NCBI RefSeq assembly: GCF_030407165.1
Contig: NZ_CP129111.1
Location: 1,302,001-1,366,000 of the forward strand
Direction: 5' to 3'
DNA: 64,000 bases
Origin: Fontisubflavum oceani
GTDB taxonomy: Bacteria > Pseudomonadota > Alphaproteobacteria > Rhodobacterales > Rhodobacteraceae
In this document: positions 16,975 to 25,227 of the stretch, piece after piece
Numbering within the stretch: the first letter of the stretch is position 1
How the letters are laid out: the number at the start of each line of letters is the position of its first letter
Notes under the pieces: generated by a model
The model's database searches: none
What the model saw: the letters and a program-made list of their open reading frames with translations, nothing else
What the model was told of the DNA's origin: nothing
Translations under genes and position numbers: made by a program

Positions 16975-18224
16975 CGCCACCGCCGTTGAAAAACGATTGT
17001 TTCGCGCTGCCGCCGGGGGTGGATTGGACGCCGGTGCCCGAGGCCTTGGCGCGTCTGCGGGCGGCGTTGCACCCGGTCGTGGGGCGCGAGATCGCGCCGC
17101 TTACGCAGGCAAACGCGCGGGTCCTGGCGGCTGATTTGTTCGCGCTGAGATCGAACCCGCCGCAGCCCAACGCGGCGGTGGATGGTTATGGTTTCGCTGG
17201 CGCGGCGACGGGTGATGGACCGCAGATTCTGCCGCTGGCCGAGGGTCGCGCCGCGGCGGGGCAGCCATTTGACGGCGTGTTGCCGCCGGGCCAAGCCTTG
17301 CGCATCCTGACCGGGGCCGCCTTACCCGAAGGGGTCGACACGGTGGTGTTGGAGGAAGATTGCACCATTGGCGCGGATGCGATTGCGTTCCAAGGCCCGG
17401 TCAAACTGGGCGCAAACGCGCGGAAAGCTGGAGAAGACGTCACCGAAGGCGCGAAGGTTCTGTCTGCCGGCGCTCGGCTCCGCGCGCCCGATCTGGCGCT
17501 TCTTGCGGCGACGGGCCACGCAGAGGTTCCCGTGTTTCGCCGGCTGAAGGTTGCCGTGATTTCGACCGGTGATGAGTTGCGCGAGCCGGGGCAGGCGGCG
17601 GGCCTGGGGCAGATTTATGACGCCAACCGACCGATGTTGGCGGCGCTTCTTGAGGCGTGGGGCCATGAGGTGATTGATTTGGGCCGCCAACCCGATGACC
17701 CGGCCCAAATTCGCGCGGCGCTTGATGCGGGGGCGGATGCGGATGCGATCCTAACCTCGGGCGGGGCGTCTGCAGGTGACGAAGACCATATCTCGAAGCT
17801 TCTGAGCACCGAGGGCCAGCTTACGAGCTGGCGGATTGCCTTGAAGCCGGGCCGCCCGCTGGCCCTGGCCATGTGGCGAGGTAAGCCGGTCTTTGGCCTG
17901 CCGGGGAACCCGGTGGCAGCCTTGATCTGTACGCTGATCTTTGCGCGGCCCGCGCTTAGCCTGCTATCAGGTGCCGGTTGGGCAGACCCGCTGCGCGTGA
18001 CGGTGCCTGCCGCGTTTGCCAAATCAAAGAAACACGGGCGCGCCGAGTTTCTCCGCGCCCGGTTGACGCCAGAGGGTCATGCTGAGGTGTTTAAATCGGA
18101 GGGGTCGGGTCGGATCTCGGGGCTGAGTTGGGCCGAGGGGCTGGTCGAACTGCCCTTCGAGGCGATGGAGATCACGCCCGGCACACCGGTGACATATCTG
18201 CCCTATGCCGGATTCGGTTTCTAA
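16962..18224 (+). CDS. moeA: Molybdopterin molybdotransferase
   Basis: A 420-aa enzyme that inserts molybdate into adenylylated molybdopterin. Family motifs in order: PNAAVDGYGF (the usual D-G-Y/F), VISTGDELREPG, ILTSGGASAGDEDHI, LKPGRPLALAMW and GLPGNPVAAL, followed by the C-terminal beta domain. I use ATG 16962 because it is the homologous start and overlaps the previous stop by thirteen bases; the longer in-frame reading upstream is a shadow of that gene. Last gene of the fdhD-mobA-mobB-X-moeA unit. Confidence 0.96.
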   Translation: MSELTPPPLKNDCFALPPGVDWTPVPEALARLRAALHPVVGREIAPLTQANARVLAADLFALRSNPPQPNAAVDGYGFAGAATGDGPQILPLAEGRAAAGQPFDGVLPPGQALRILTGAALPEGVDTVVLEEDCTIGADAIAFQGPVKLGANARKAGEDVTEGAKVLSAGARLRAPDLALLAATGHAEVPVFRRLKVAVISTGDELREPGQAAGLGQIYDANRPMLAALLEAWGHEVIDLGRQPDDPAQIRAALDAGADADAILTSGGASAGDEDHISKLLSTEGQLTSWRIALKPGRPLALAMWRGKPVFGLPGNPVAALICTLIFARPALSLLSGAGWADPLRVTVPAAFAKSKKHGRAEFLRARLTPEGHAEVFKSEGSGRISGLSWAEGLVELPFEAMEITPGTPVTYLPYAGFGF

Positions 18225-18226
18225 GG

Positions 18227-19240
18227 CTAGTCGAAGGTTCCGGTCACCCGGCCCAGGAGCATGAAGGCGCGGGCGGTGCGGGTTTCGGCGAGGCGGGCAA
18301 CCTCCTCGTCACTGGCATGTTTCTCGAATTCCAGAAACGTATGATCGAATTGGCGCAGGAAATGATGCACGGCGTCGCGAAACACGGGGTCTTGCTTCAT
18401 CCGCCCTGCGGCCAGCGCCAAGGACGAGCGATCGTGGATGCCGCCCAGGGGGGCGACGGCGCGACCCCGGTCACCTTGCGCGAATTTCCGCCAAATCTCA
18501 GGCCGGGCGCGATCGGGCCGAAGATCGTCCATATAGATCCCGTCTTGCGACAGCAGCGTCAGCACATCCTGGCTGGCACGCACCAGACGCTCGGTTGAGC
18601 GATCTTCAAGGGCGCGGCGGAGCGTGCGAAACCCCTCTTTGTCATGCTCATTTTCCGGGAAGTTCAACGCTTTGACAAAATCGGCGACGGAGATCGGCTC
18701 TTTCAGGGCTTCCGCCGGCGTGCCAAGGCCGAGGCTTGCCTGATGCTCATCCAAGGCGGCGGGCGCGACGGCGGCGCGGGTCTCGGAGACCACGCCTTGC
18801 GCCCGCATCGAGGTGAAGGTGGCGAGTTTCACATCCGTCGAGCGCTGAGCCTCGGCGATTTCTTCGAGCTTGCGCACCATCTCTGGCTTCATGTCCAGGG
18901 CACTGCGCTGCTGATTGTCCATATAGGCGGCGCGCATCGCGTCAATGGAGCTTTGCAGTCGGGCCGCCTCTTCACGCATCACCCGCGCTGTGCGTGCCGC
19001 CGATGCGGCGACCCAAATCAGGGCCACCGGCATCAAGATCGCCAGCATTGTCATCGCGAGTGTGGCCCCGCCCGCCGCACCTTGACCTTCATCCATGCTC
19101 AGGAAAAACACCGCGACGGCGCCGAGCCACAGAACCGTCAGCGCCAGGGCAATCACCTCAATCCCGGTGACACGCGGGCCAGAGGGGTCTTGCGCGTATA
19201 CGCCAAGCTCCATCGGGACGGGCTGTTTCGGATCAGACAT
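18227..19240 (-). CDS. Conserved hypothetical membrane protein with coiled coil
   Basis: An unrecognised 337-aa protein. Two membrane spans (about residues 26-48, VIALALTVLWLGAVAVFF; and 60-83, ATLAMTMLAILMPVALIWVA) are followed by a long charged helix likely to be a coiled coil (about 85-145, ARVMREEAARLQ then MVRKLEEIAEAQ) and a helical C-terminal cytoplasmic domain. No enzymatic motif is visible. It is convergent with moeA (three bases between stops) and lies downstream of greA on the same strand with a 39-base gap. Confidence 0.8.
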   Translation of the reverse strand: MSDPKQPVPMELGVYAQDPSGPRVTGIEVIALALTVLWLGAVAVFFLSMDEGQGAAGGATLAMTMLAILMPVALIWVAASAARTARVMREEAARLQSSIDAMRAAYMDNQQRSALDMKPEMVRKLEEIAEAQRSTDVKLATFTSMRAQGVVSETRAAVAPAALDEHQASLGLGTPAEALKEPISVADFVKALNFPENEHDKEGFRTLRRALEDRSTERLVRASQDVLTLLSQDGIYMDDLRPDRARPEIWRKFAQGDRGRAVAPLGGIHDRSSLALAAGRMKQDPVFRDAVHHFLRQFDHTFLEFEKHASDEEVARLAETRTARAFMLLGRVTGTFD

Positions 19241-19279
19241 CTTTAGGCGGCCCTGCTCACGGACAATCGGGACTCTGCG

Positions 19280-19750
19280 TCAGATATACGAAATTTTCAC
19301 AATCTCATATGCCTTACTACCGCCCGGTGTGTTCACTTCGACACTGTCACCTTCATCCTTGCCGATCAAGGCACGGGCCAGGGGCGACTTGATGTTCAGA
19401 AGGCCCTTTTCGATATCGGCCTCGGCCTCGCCGACGATCTGGTAGGTTTTCTCTTCATCAGTGTCTTCATCGACCAGTTCGACCGTTGCGCCGAATTTGA
19501 TCGCGCCGGAAAGCGTTGCGGGGTCGATGACCTGCGCAAGGCCGATGGTCCCTTCCAACTCCTTGATCCGGCCCTCGATGAACGAGTGCTTCTCGCGGGC
19601 GGAATGATACTCCGCATTCTCCGACAAATCGCCATGCTCACGCGCCTCGGCAATCGCCTGAATGATCGCGGGGCGTTCGACGGTTCGCAGGTTTTTCAGC
19701 TCGTCACCCAGGGCGTCATAGCCCTTGGGGGTCATCGGAATTTTGTCCAT
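19280..19750 (-). CDS. greA: Transcription elongation factor GreA
   Basis: A 156-aa factor that rescues backtracked RNA polymerase by stimulating transcript cleavage in its secondary channel. N-terminal coiled coil (MTPKGYDALGDELKNL ... AREHGDLSENAEYHSA) with the tip acidic residues in GDLSENAEYH, then the FKBP-like C-terminal domain (SPLARALIGKDEGDSVEV). Length is normal for the family. Confidence 0.97.
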   Translation of the reverse strand: MDKIPMTPKGYDALGDELKNLRTVERPAIIQAIAEAREHGDLSENAEYHSAREKHSFIEGRIKELEGTIGLAQVIDPATLSGAIKFGATVELVDEDTDEEKTYQIVGEAEADIEKGLLNIKSPLARALIGKDEGDSVEVNTPGGSKAYEIVKISYI

Positions 19751-19853
19751 GTGTCAGATCACATCGTTAAGAGGGGCGCGAGAGGCCCAAAAGCTAGACG
19801 TTAGGGCCTGTCTGCGGCTTGTTCAACGGGTTTTGGTTGATTTTGCGGCGTGT

Positions 19854-20000
19854 TTAGCTGCCGCCGGTGATACCGGCCTCAACCGTACCTGAGATGGTGA
19901 TGCCCGGTTCGACAGGCGACTCCGGCGGAATGGGGTCGCCATCCACGCCGCAGGCCGCCAAAAGGCCAAGCATCAGGATCGGAGCGATCAGACGGATCAT
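19854..20000 (-). CDS. Small outer-membrane lipoprotein, LptM-like
   Basis: A 48-aa predicted lipoprotein, opening MIRLIAPILMLGLLAACGVD. LLAAC is a lipobox with the modified Cys at residue 17, followed by GVDGDPIPPESP, resembling the CGxxGP start of mature LptM/YifL, which assists assembly of the LptD LPS translocon. Its ATG overlaps the argH stop in an ATGA, so the two are coupled. In relatives this lipoprotein commonly sits between argH and lysA; here lysA lies about 14 kb away. The function is inferred from pattern and neighbourhood. Confidence 0.75.
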   Translation of the reverse strand: MIRLIAPILMLGLLAACGVDGDPIPPESPVEPGITISGTVEAGITGGS

Positions 20001-21388
20001 TTCAACACCTCTTTCCAGCGGGCGATTTGGGTCCGTACTTGCGTCGGCGCGGTGCCGCCATACGAAACACGCGAAGCGACCGAATTATGCACACCGAGAA
20101 CGTCATAGACACCCTCTGTAATCCGCGCCTCGACGCTTTGCATTTGCGCCAGGCTCAGATCGGGCAGGTCGCATCCCGCATCTTCGGCCAGTTTGACCAA
20201 AGCGCCGGTGACATGATGGGCGTCGCGGAACGGCATGTCCAGCGTGCGGACCAGCCAATCGGCCAGATCGGTCGCGGTGGAGAAGCCGGAGGACGCGGCG
20301 GCCTCTAGGCTCTCGCGATTGGCGGTCATGTCGCCGATCATGCCAGTCATTGCGGCCAGCGCCAGCATCAGGTTGTCAGCGGCGTCGAAGACCTGTTCTT
20401 TGTCTTCCTGCATGTCCTTGGAATAGGTCAGCGGCAGGCCCTTCATCACCGTCAGAAGCGCCACATTCGCCCCGAGAATCCGACCGATCTTGGCCCGGAT
20501 CAGCTCGGCGGCGTCCGGGTTCTTCTTCTGCGGCATGATCGAGGAACCGGTGGAGAAGCGGTCAGACAGGGTCACGAAACGGAACTGCGCCGACGACCAG
20601 ATCACCAGCTCTTCGGCAAAGCGGGACAGGTGCATGGCGCAGATCGTGGCGCTGCTCAGGAATTCGAGCGCGAAATCCCGGTCGCTCACCGCATCAAGCG
20701 AGTTGGCGGCGGGCCGGTCAAAGCCGAGGGCCTTGGCCGTCATATCCCGGTCGATCGGGAAGCTCGTGCCCGCCAGCGCCGCCGCGCCGAGGGGAGATTC
20801 GTTCATTCGCACCCGCGCATCGCGGAACCGGCTGAGATCGCGGCCAAACATCTCGACATAGGCGAGCATGTGATGGCCCCAAGTCACGGGCTGCGCGGTT
20901 TGAAGATGGGTGAAACCCGGCATCACCCAATCGGCACCCGCCTCCGCCTGACCCAAGAGCGCTTGCATCAGCGCTTCTAGCCCGCCTATGGCGGCGTCCA
21001 TCTGGTCACGGACCCAGAGTTTGAAATCGGTTGCCACCTGGTCATTCCGGCTGCGCGCGGTGTGGAGCCGCCCGGCAGGTTCGCCGACGATGTCTTTCAG
21101 GCGCGCCTCGACATTCATATGGATATCTTCGAGGGCCGTCGAAAAGGTGAAATTGCCGCCCTCGATCTCTGACAAGACCGTGAGCAGCCCTTCCCGGATC
21201 GCCTCGGCATCTTTATCACTGACGATACCCTGTTGGGCCAACATCGCCGCATGGGCGCGAGAGCCGTCGATATCTTGGCGGGCCAGCCGTTTGTCGAAGC
21301 CGATCGAGGCGTTGATTGCCTCCATGATCGCGTCCGGCCCGGCGGCAAAGCGTCCGCCCCACATTGCGTTTGATTTTGTGTCCGTCAT
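19997..21388 (-). CDS. argH: Argininosuccinate lyase
   Basis: A 463-aa enzyme splitting argininosuccinate into arginine and fumarate, the last step of arginine synthesis. The fumarase/aspartase superfamily signature GSSIMPQKKNPDAAEL is present, with the earlier HTARSRNDQVATDFKLWV and GFTHLQTAQPVTWGH regions. Full length. Its start is 31 bases from the divergent thioredoxin-like gene, so promoters overlap. An internal ATG (MWGGRF) is also possible. Confidence 0.98.
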   Translation of the reverse strand: MTDTKSNAMWGGRFAAGPDAIMEAINASIGFDKRLARQDIDGSRAHAAMLAQQGIVSDKDAEAIREGLLTVLSEIEGGNFTFSTALEDIHMNVEARLKDIVGEPAGRLHTARSRNDQVATDFKLWVRDQMDAAIGGLEALMQALLGQAEAGADWVMPGFTHLQTAQPVTWGHHMLAYVEMFGRDLSRFRDARVRMNESPLGAAALAGTSFPIDRDMTAKALGFDRPAANSLDAVSDRDFALEFLSSATICAMHLSRFAEELVIWSSAQFRFVTLSDRFSTGSSIMPQKKNPDAAELIRAKIGRILGANVALLTVMKGLPLTYSKDMQEDKEQVFDAADNLMLALAAMTGMIGDMTANRESLEAAASSGFSTATDLADWLVRTLDMPFRDAHHVTGALVKLAEDAGCDLPDLSLAQMQSVEARITEGVYDVLGVHNSVASRVSYGGTAPTQVRTQIARWKEVLK

Positions 21389-21419
21389 GTCGAGACCCCG
21401 AGCGAAAAGGACCGATAAG

Positions 21420-21968
21420 ATGATCCGAGGCGTGATTTTCAGCGTGCTCTACATGGCCTTGGCTCTTGGTGCAAACGCCCAAGACCTCGAAGAGCTACGC
21501 GTCGGCGATATGCGCGGCTTGGTGTTCCATGCAGAGCCGGTGCCGGTCTCGGAGACACCGTTTATCGATATGGAAGATGTGGAGCATCGGCTGTCTGATC
21601 TTCAGGGGCGCTATATTCTGTTGAATTTCTGGGCAACGTGGTGTGCGCCTTGCCGCCACGAGATGCCGTATCTCAACACGCTACAGCATGAGTTGGGTGG
21701 CGAGGATTTCAAAGTCGTGACCCTGGCCACCGGGCGGAACCCGCCGCCTGCGATTCGGCGGTTTTTTGAGGAGACCGGGATTGATGCCCTTCCGATGTAT
21801 CGCGATCCAGGTCAGACGATTGCGCGGGAGATGGGTGTCTTCGGCCTGCCAATCACGGTGATCTTGAACCCGGAGGGGCAAGAAATCGCCCGGCTGCGCG
21901 GGGATGCGGATTGGGCCAGCCCTGAAGCATTCGCGCTCTTGCGGGCGCTGATCGCTGCGGAGAGCTAG
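21420..21968 (+). CDS. TlpA-family periplasmic thiol-disulfide oxidoreductase
   Basis: A 182-aa exported thioredoxin. Signal peptide at about residues 1-21 (MIRGVIFSVLYMALALGANA), then the active site NFWATWCAPCRHEMPYLN (CAPC) and the cis-Pro strand FGLPITVILNPEGQEI. Family members keep cytochrome c or other periplasmic cysteines reduced. The start at 21420 places the signal peptide correctly; a longer in-frame ORF upstream runs antisense through argH and is spurious. Two tandem palindromes follow its stop. Confidence 0.93.
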   Translation: MIRGVIFSVLYMALALGANAQDLEELRVGDMRGLVFHAEPVPVSETPFIDMEDVEHRLSDLQGRYILLNFWATWCAPCRHEMPYLNTLQHELGGEDFKVVTLATGRNPPPAIRRFFEETGIDALPMYRDPGQTIAREMGVFGLPITVILNPEGQEIARLRGDADWASPEAFALLRALIAAES

Positions 21969-21971
21969 GCA

Positions 21972-22013
21972 CCGGAAAACGCACGTTTTCCGGACCGATT
22001 TCTCAAGAAATCG
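21972..22013. terminator. Tandem palindromes between convergent tlpA-like gene and tag
   Basis: Two perfect hairpins lie side by side: CCGGAAAAC-GCAC-GTTTTCCGG (21972-21993) and CGATTTCT-CA-AGAAATCG (21996-22013). They fill nearly the entire 50-bp gap between two convergent stops, so a bidirectional terminator is likely. A dispersed palindromic repeat is the alternative. Confidence 0.6.
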
Positions 22014-22018
22014 GGCGG

Positions 22019-22600
22019 CTATCGCGCCAGGGCTTTGACCCTTTCATGGGCGGGGCAGGTGACAAGGTGGTCGTTCACGAGCCCCATGGCCTGCATCGCG
22101 GCATAGACGATGGTTGGCCCGCAAAATCGGAACCCCGCTTTTTTTAGGTCTTTGGAAATCTGCGTGCTGAGCGGCGTGTGGCCGGGAACGTCAGCGAGGC
22201 TGGTCCAGCTATTTTGGATCGGCGTGCCGCCCACATACTCCCAAAGAAACCGGTCAAACCCCTGCGCTTGCTCAATGACCTGCCATGCCCGCGCATTGCC
22301 AATCGTCGCTTCGATCTTGCCGCGATGGCGGATGATCCCTTCGTCCTGAAGCAGGCGCGACACCTCCGCCTCGCCCCAGGTCGCGATTTCGTTTGGATCG
22401 AAGCCGTTGAAGGCGGCGCGGAAGTTGTCCCGTTTTCTCAGGATGGTGATCCAGCTCAATCCGGCCTGAAACCCATCAAGGATCAGCTTCTCCCAAAGGG
22501 CGCGGCTGTCATATTCTGGCACGCCCCATTCATCATCATGATAGGCCACATAGATCGGATCCGTCCCGCACCAGCCACAACGACCGTCATTTTCCGTCAT
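22019..22600 (-). CDS. tag: DNA-3-methyladenine glycosylase I
   Basis: A 193-aa DNA repair enzyme that excises 3-methyladenine. Zinc-binding residues are visible: Cys in RCGWCG, His in AYHDDEWGVP, and the C-terminal His/Cys in NDHLVTCPAHE. The conserved FQAGLSWITILRKRDNFR and GFRFCGPTIVYAAMQAMG segments complete the family pattern. Length is typical. Confidence 0.97.
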   Translation of the reverse strand: MTENDGRCGWCGTDPIYVAYHDDEWGVPEYDSRALWEKLILDGFQAGLSWITILRKRDNFRAAFNGFDPNEIATWGEAEVSRLLQDEGIIRHRGKIEATIGNARAWQVIEQAQGFDRFLWEYVGGTPIQNSWTSLADVPGHTPLSTQISKDLKKAGFRFCGPTIVYAAMQAMGLVNDHLVTCPAHERVKALAR

Positions 22601-22962
22601 TCCGCGCTCCCACCTTCAAAGAATTAGAACAAAATGTGAATATCTATCCCTTCCTAGGAAGTTCTGCCCCCGCATATCAAGAGGCTTGCTTCGAAACCTG
22701 GGATGCGTCAGCGGAGCAGCGGTGGTTTTTTGGACTTAGCGCGCAGGATGTGTCGCGATTTTGTGGATGCGAACTGTCATGATGCCGACTTTCCGACCGG
22801 CCCCTACATCTTAAGGTTGAAGCCTATCGCCAACTGAGACACCGTGTCAGTTGTGGGAAGTCCGGTGAGTGCCTATGACCGGCCCGACCGCAGCCTGTTT
22901 CCGCGGAGGCACTTTAAGCCTGCTCGCCTCTGCACCGGCCCAATTTGAAAGGGATTTGCCTC
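22601..22962. promoter_or_regulatory. Upstream region of phaA with one inverted repeat
   Basis: A 362-bp gap between divergent tag and phaA, holding both promoters. At 22832-22852 an imperfect palindrome pairs AACTGA(G)ACAC with GTGTCAGTT (nine matching bases, one bulged G), a candidate operator about 110 bp before phaA. I see no gene in the stretch and no certain promoter boxes. Confidence 0.35.
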
Positions 22963-24138
22963 ATGACCAATGTCGTCATCGCCTCTGCCGCCCGTACACC
23001 CGTTGGAAGTTTTCTTGGCTCCTTTGCCAACACGCCAGCCCATGATCTTGGTCGTGCAGTGCTGGAAGAGCTGGTGGCGCGGGCCGGGGTGGATAAATCC
23101 GACGTCTCCGAGACGATCCTTGGTCAGGTCTTGACCGCCGCCCAGGGGCAAAACCCGGCGCGTCAGGCCCATATCAACGCGGGTTTCCCGCAGGAGAGCG
23201 CTGCCTGGGGGATCAACCAGGTCTGCGGGTCCGGCTTGCGGGCCGTGGCGCTTGGCGCGCAGCATATCATGCTAGGCGATGCAAGCATTGTTGCCGCGGG
23301 CGGGCAGGAAAACATGTCGATGTCGCCCCATGCGGCCCCGCTGCGGCAGGGTCAGAAAATGGGCGATATGAAGTATATCGACACCATGATCCGCGACGGG
23401 CTGTGGGATGCCTTTAATGGCTACCATATGGGGCAAACCGCCGAAAACGTTGCCGAGAAATGGCAGATCTCGCGCGATATGCAGGACGAATTCGCCGTTG
23501 GGTCACAAAACAAGGCCGAAGCTGCGCAGAATGCGGGCAAATTCGAAGATGAGATCGTGCCCTTCACCATTTCCACCCGCAAGGGGGACATCGTTGTCGA
23601 TAAGGATGAGTATATCCGCCACGGTGCGACCATGGAGGCGATGCAGAAACTGCGCCCGGCTTTCACCAAGGATGGTAGCGTGACGGCGGCCAATGCCTCT
23701 GGCCTGAATGATGGCGCGGCAGGTGCGCTGTTGATGTCGGCCGATGAGGCGGAGAAGCGTGGGATCGAACCGCTGGCGCGGATCGCGAGCTATGCCACGG
23801 CAGGGCTCGATCCGTCGATCATGGGTGTCGGCCCGATCTATGCCTCGCGCAAAGCGCTGGAGAAAGCCGGTTGGAAGGTTGATGATCTGGACCTAGTCGA
23901 GGCCAACGAGGCCTTCGCCGCGCAGGCCTGTGCGGTGAACAAAGACATGGGGTGGGACCCGGCGATTGTGAACGTCAATGGCGGCGCGATTGCCATCGGT
24001 CACCCGATTGGGGCGTCTGGCGCGCGGGTTCTAAACACGCTTCTGTTCGAAATGAAGCGCCGCGACGCCAAGAAAGGCCTTGCCACGCTTTGCATCGGCG
24101 GCGGCATGGGCGTTGCCATGTGCCTTGAGCGCCCCTGA
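22963..24138 (+). CDS. phaA: Acetyl-CoA acetyltransferase (beta-ketothiolase)
   Basis: A 391-aa thiolase that condenses two acetyl-CoA to acetoacetyl-CoA, first step of polyhydroxybutyrate synthesis. The acylated Cys is in NQVCGSGLRAVALG (about residue 88); the catalytic His is in NGGAIAIGHPIGASGAR; the second Cys is in TLCIGGGMGVAM. ATG 22963 (MTNVVIASAARTPVG) is the homologous start; an upstream in-frame ATG adds six unconserved residues. It precedes phaB by 88 bases, so the pair is probably one operon. Confidence 0.96.
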   Translation: MTNVVIASAARTPVGSFLGSFANTPAHDLGRAVLEELVARAGVDKSDVSETILGQVLTAAQGQNPARQAHINAGFPQESAAWGINQVCGSGLRAVALGAQHIMLGDASIVAAGGQENMSMSPHAAPLRQGQKMGDMKYIDTMIRDGLWDAFNGYHMGQTAENVAEKWQISRDMQDEFAVGSQNKAEAAQNAGKFEDEIVPFTISTRKGDIVVDKDEYIRHGATMEAMQKLRPAFTKDGSVTAANASGLNDGAAGALLMSADEAEKRGIEPLARIASYATAGLDPSIMGVGPIYASRKALEKAGWKVDDLDLVEANEAFAAQACAVNKDMGWDPAIVNVNGGAIAIGHPIGASGARVLNTLLFEMKRRDAKKGLATLCIGGGMGVAMCLERP

Positions 24139-24226
24139 TCCAGATCATGGCGGGGCCACTGCGCTCCGCCTACTCACCCCATAACGTCCGGTAAATCGGG
24201 CACCCAAATCCTGGAGGAGACAAACG

Positions 24227-24950
24227 ATGGGACGTGTTGCATTGGTCACCGGCGGTAGCCGCGGTATTGGTGAAGCAATTTCGAAAAAACTGAAGGCGGA
24301 TGGGTACGATGTTGCCGCAACTTATGCGGGCAATGACGAAGCCGCCGCAGCTTTCACCGCCGAAACCGGCATCAAGACCTACAAGTGGAATGTTGCCGAC
24401 TATGAGGCCTCTGCAGCCGGTATCGCACAGGTCGAAGCCGATCTGGGCCCGATTGAGGTGGTCGTCGCCAATGCAGGCATCACGCGATGCCCCGTTCCAT
24501 AAGATGACGCCGGAGCAGTGGACCCAGGTGATCGACACCAATCTTACCGGCGTCTTCAACACCGTCCATCCGGTTTGGCCCGGCATGCGGGAGCGGAAGT
24601 TCGGGCGTGTGATCGTGATTTCGTCCATCAACGGCCAAAAGGGCCAGTTCGCTCAGGTGAACTATGCCGCGACCAAGGCGGGTGACTTGGGGATTGTGAA
24701 GTCCCTGGCGCAAGAAGGTGCCCGCGCTGGCATCACGGCCAACGCGGTTTGCCCAGGCTATATCGGTACAGAAATGGTGCGCGCGATCCCGGAGAAAGTG
24801 CTGAACGAGGTCATCATTCCGCAGATCCCGGCGGGGCGTTTGGGCGAGCCGGAAGAGATCGCGCGCTGCGTTGCCTTCCTAGCCTCCGACGATGCAGGGT
24901 TCATCAACGGATCGACCATCTCAGCGAATGGAGCACAGTTCTTCGTCTAA
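24227..24950 (+). CDS. phaB: Acetoacetyl-CoA reductase, frameshifted
   Basis: An SDR enzyme reducing acetoacetyl-CoA to (R)-3-hydroxybutyryl-CoA with NADPH, second step of PHB synthesis. N-terminal cofactor motif TGGSRGIGEAI; catalytic Tyr/Lys in QVNYAATKAGDLGI; C-terminal SANGAQFFV is typical of PhaB. The frame breaks at 24485: ...VVVANAGITR should run into DAPFHKMTPEQW, but only one base of the Arg codon is present (net -2 or +1). Both halves are fully conserved, so I infer a sequencing error. A terminator follows at 24973. Confidence 0.92.
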
Positions 24951-24967
24951 GAGCTGTTCAACCAAAC

Positions 24968-25117
24968 TTATTCGGCCGGGTGCAGCATGTGCCCGGCCGT
25001 TTTCGTTTCGGACCGGCTGAACAACCGTTGAACCAAGTGGCGCAGAGCTGCGCCGCGTGCGGCATGGGCTTCGTTAAAAGCGGCTTTGGCAGTGGGGTTT
25101 GCGGTGATCTGGAACAT
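24968..25117 (-). CDS. Hypothetical 49-aa protein divergent from a LysR regulator
   Basis: A short ORF opening MFQITANPTAKAAFNEAHAA and ending GHMLHPAE. The ribosome site is strong (AGGAGG five bases before ATG 25117), which argues that it is translated. The product is basic and helical, has no signal peptide, and matches no family I recognise. Its 3' end overlaps the phaB terminator on the other strand. Its promoter lies in the gap shared with the LysR gene at 25228, which carries a perfect palindrome, so it is a candidate target of that regulator. Confidence 0.6.
   Translation of the reverse strand: MFQITANPTAKAAFNEAHAARGAALRHLVQRLFSRSETKTAGHMLHPAE
24973..25003 (+). terminator. Terminator after phaB
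   Basis: An 8-bp stem (CGGCCGGG at 24973-24980, CCCGGCCG at 24992-24999) with an 11-base loop and a TTTT run. It begins 23 bases after the phaB stop and lies inside the antisense 49-aa gene. Confidence 0.7.
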
Positions 25118-25201
25118 CGGGGCCTCCTGAGGGCAAGTGTCTCTGAACTGTCCTCAACATGCGCCCTGGAATGAAAACACACAAACGAGACTTTCCCTTG
25201 C

Positions 25202-25226
25202 TTCAGTTAAGCTGTATTTAACTGAA
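25202..25226. promoter_or_regulatory. Perfect LysR-type palindrome
   Basis: TTCAGTTAA (25202-25210) and TTAACTGAA (25218-25226) are exact reverse complements separated by 7 bases. The site contains the T-N11-A layout of LysR operators and ends one base before the regulator's ATG at 25228, so it probably mediates autorepression and divergent control of the 49-aa gene. Confidence 0.65.
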
Positions 25227-25227
25227 C

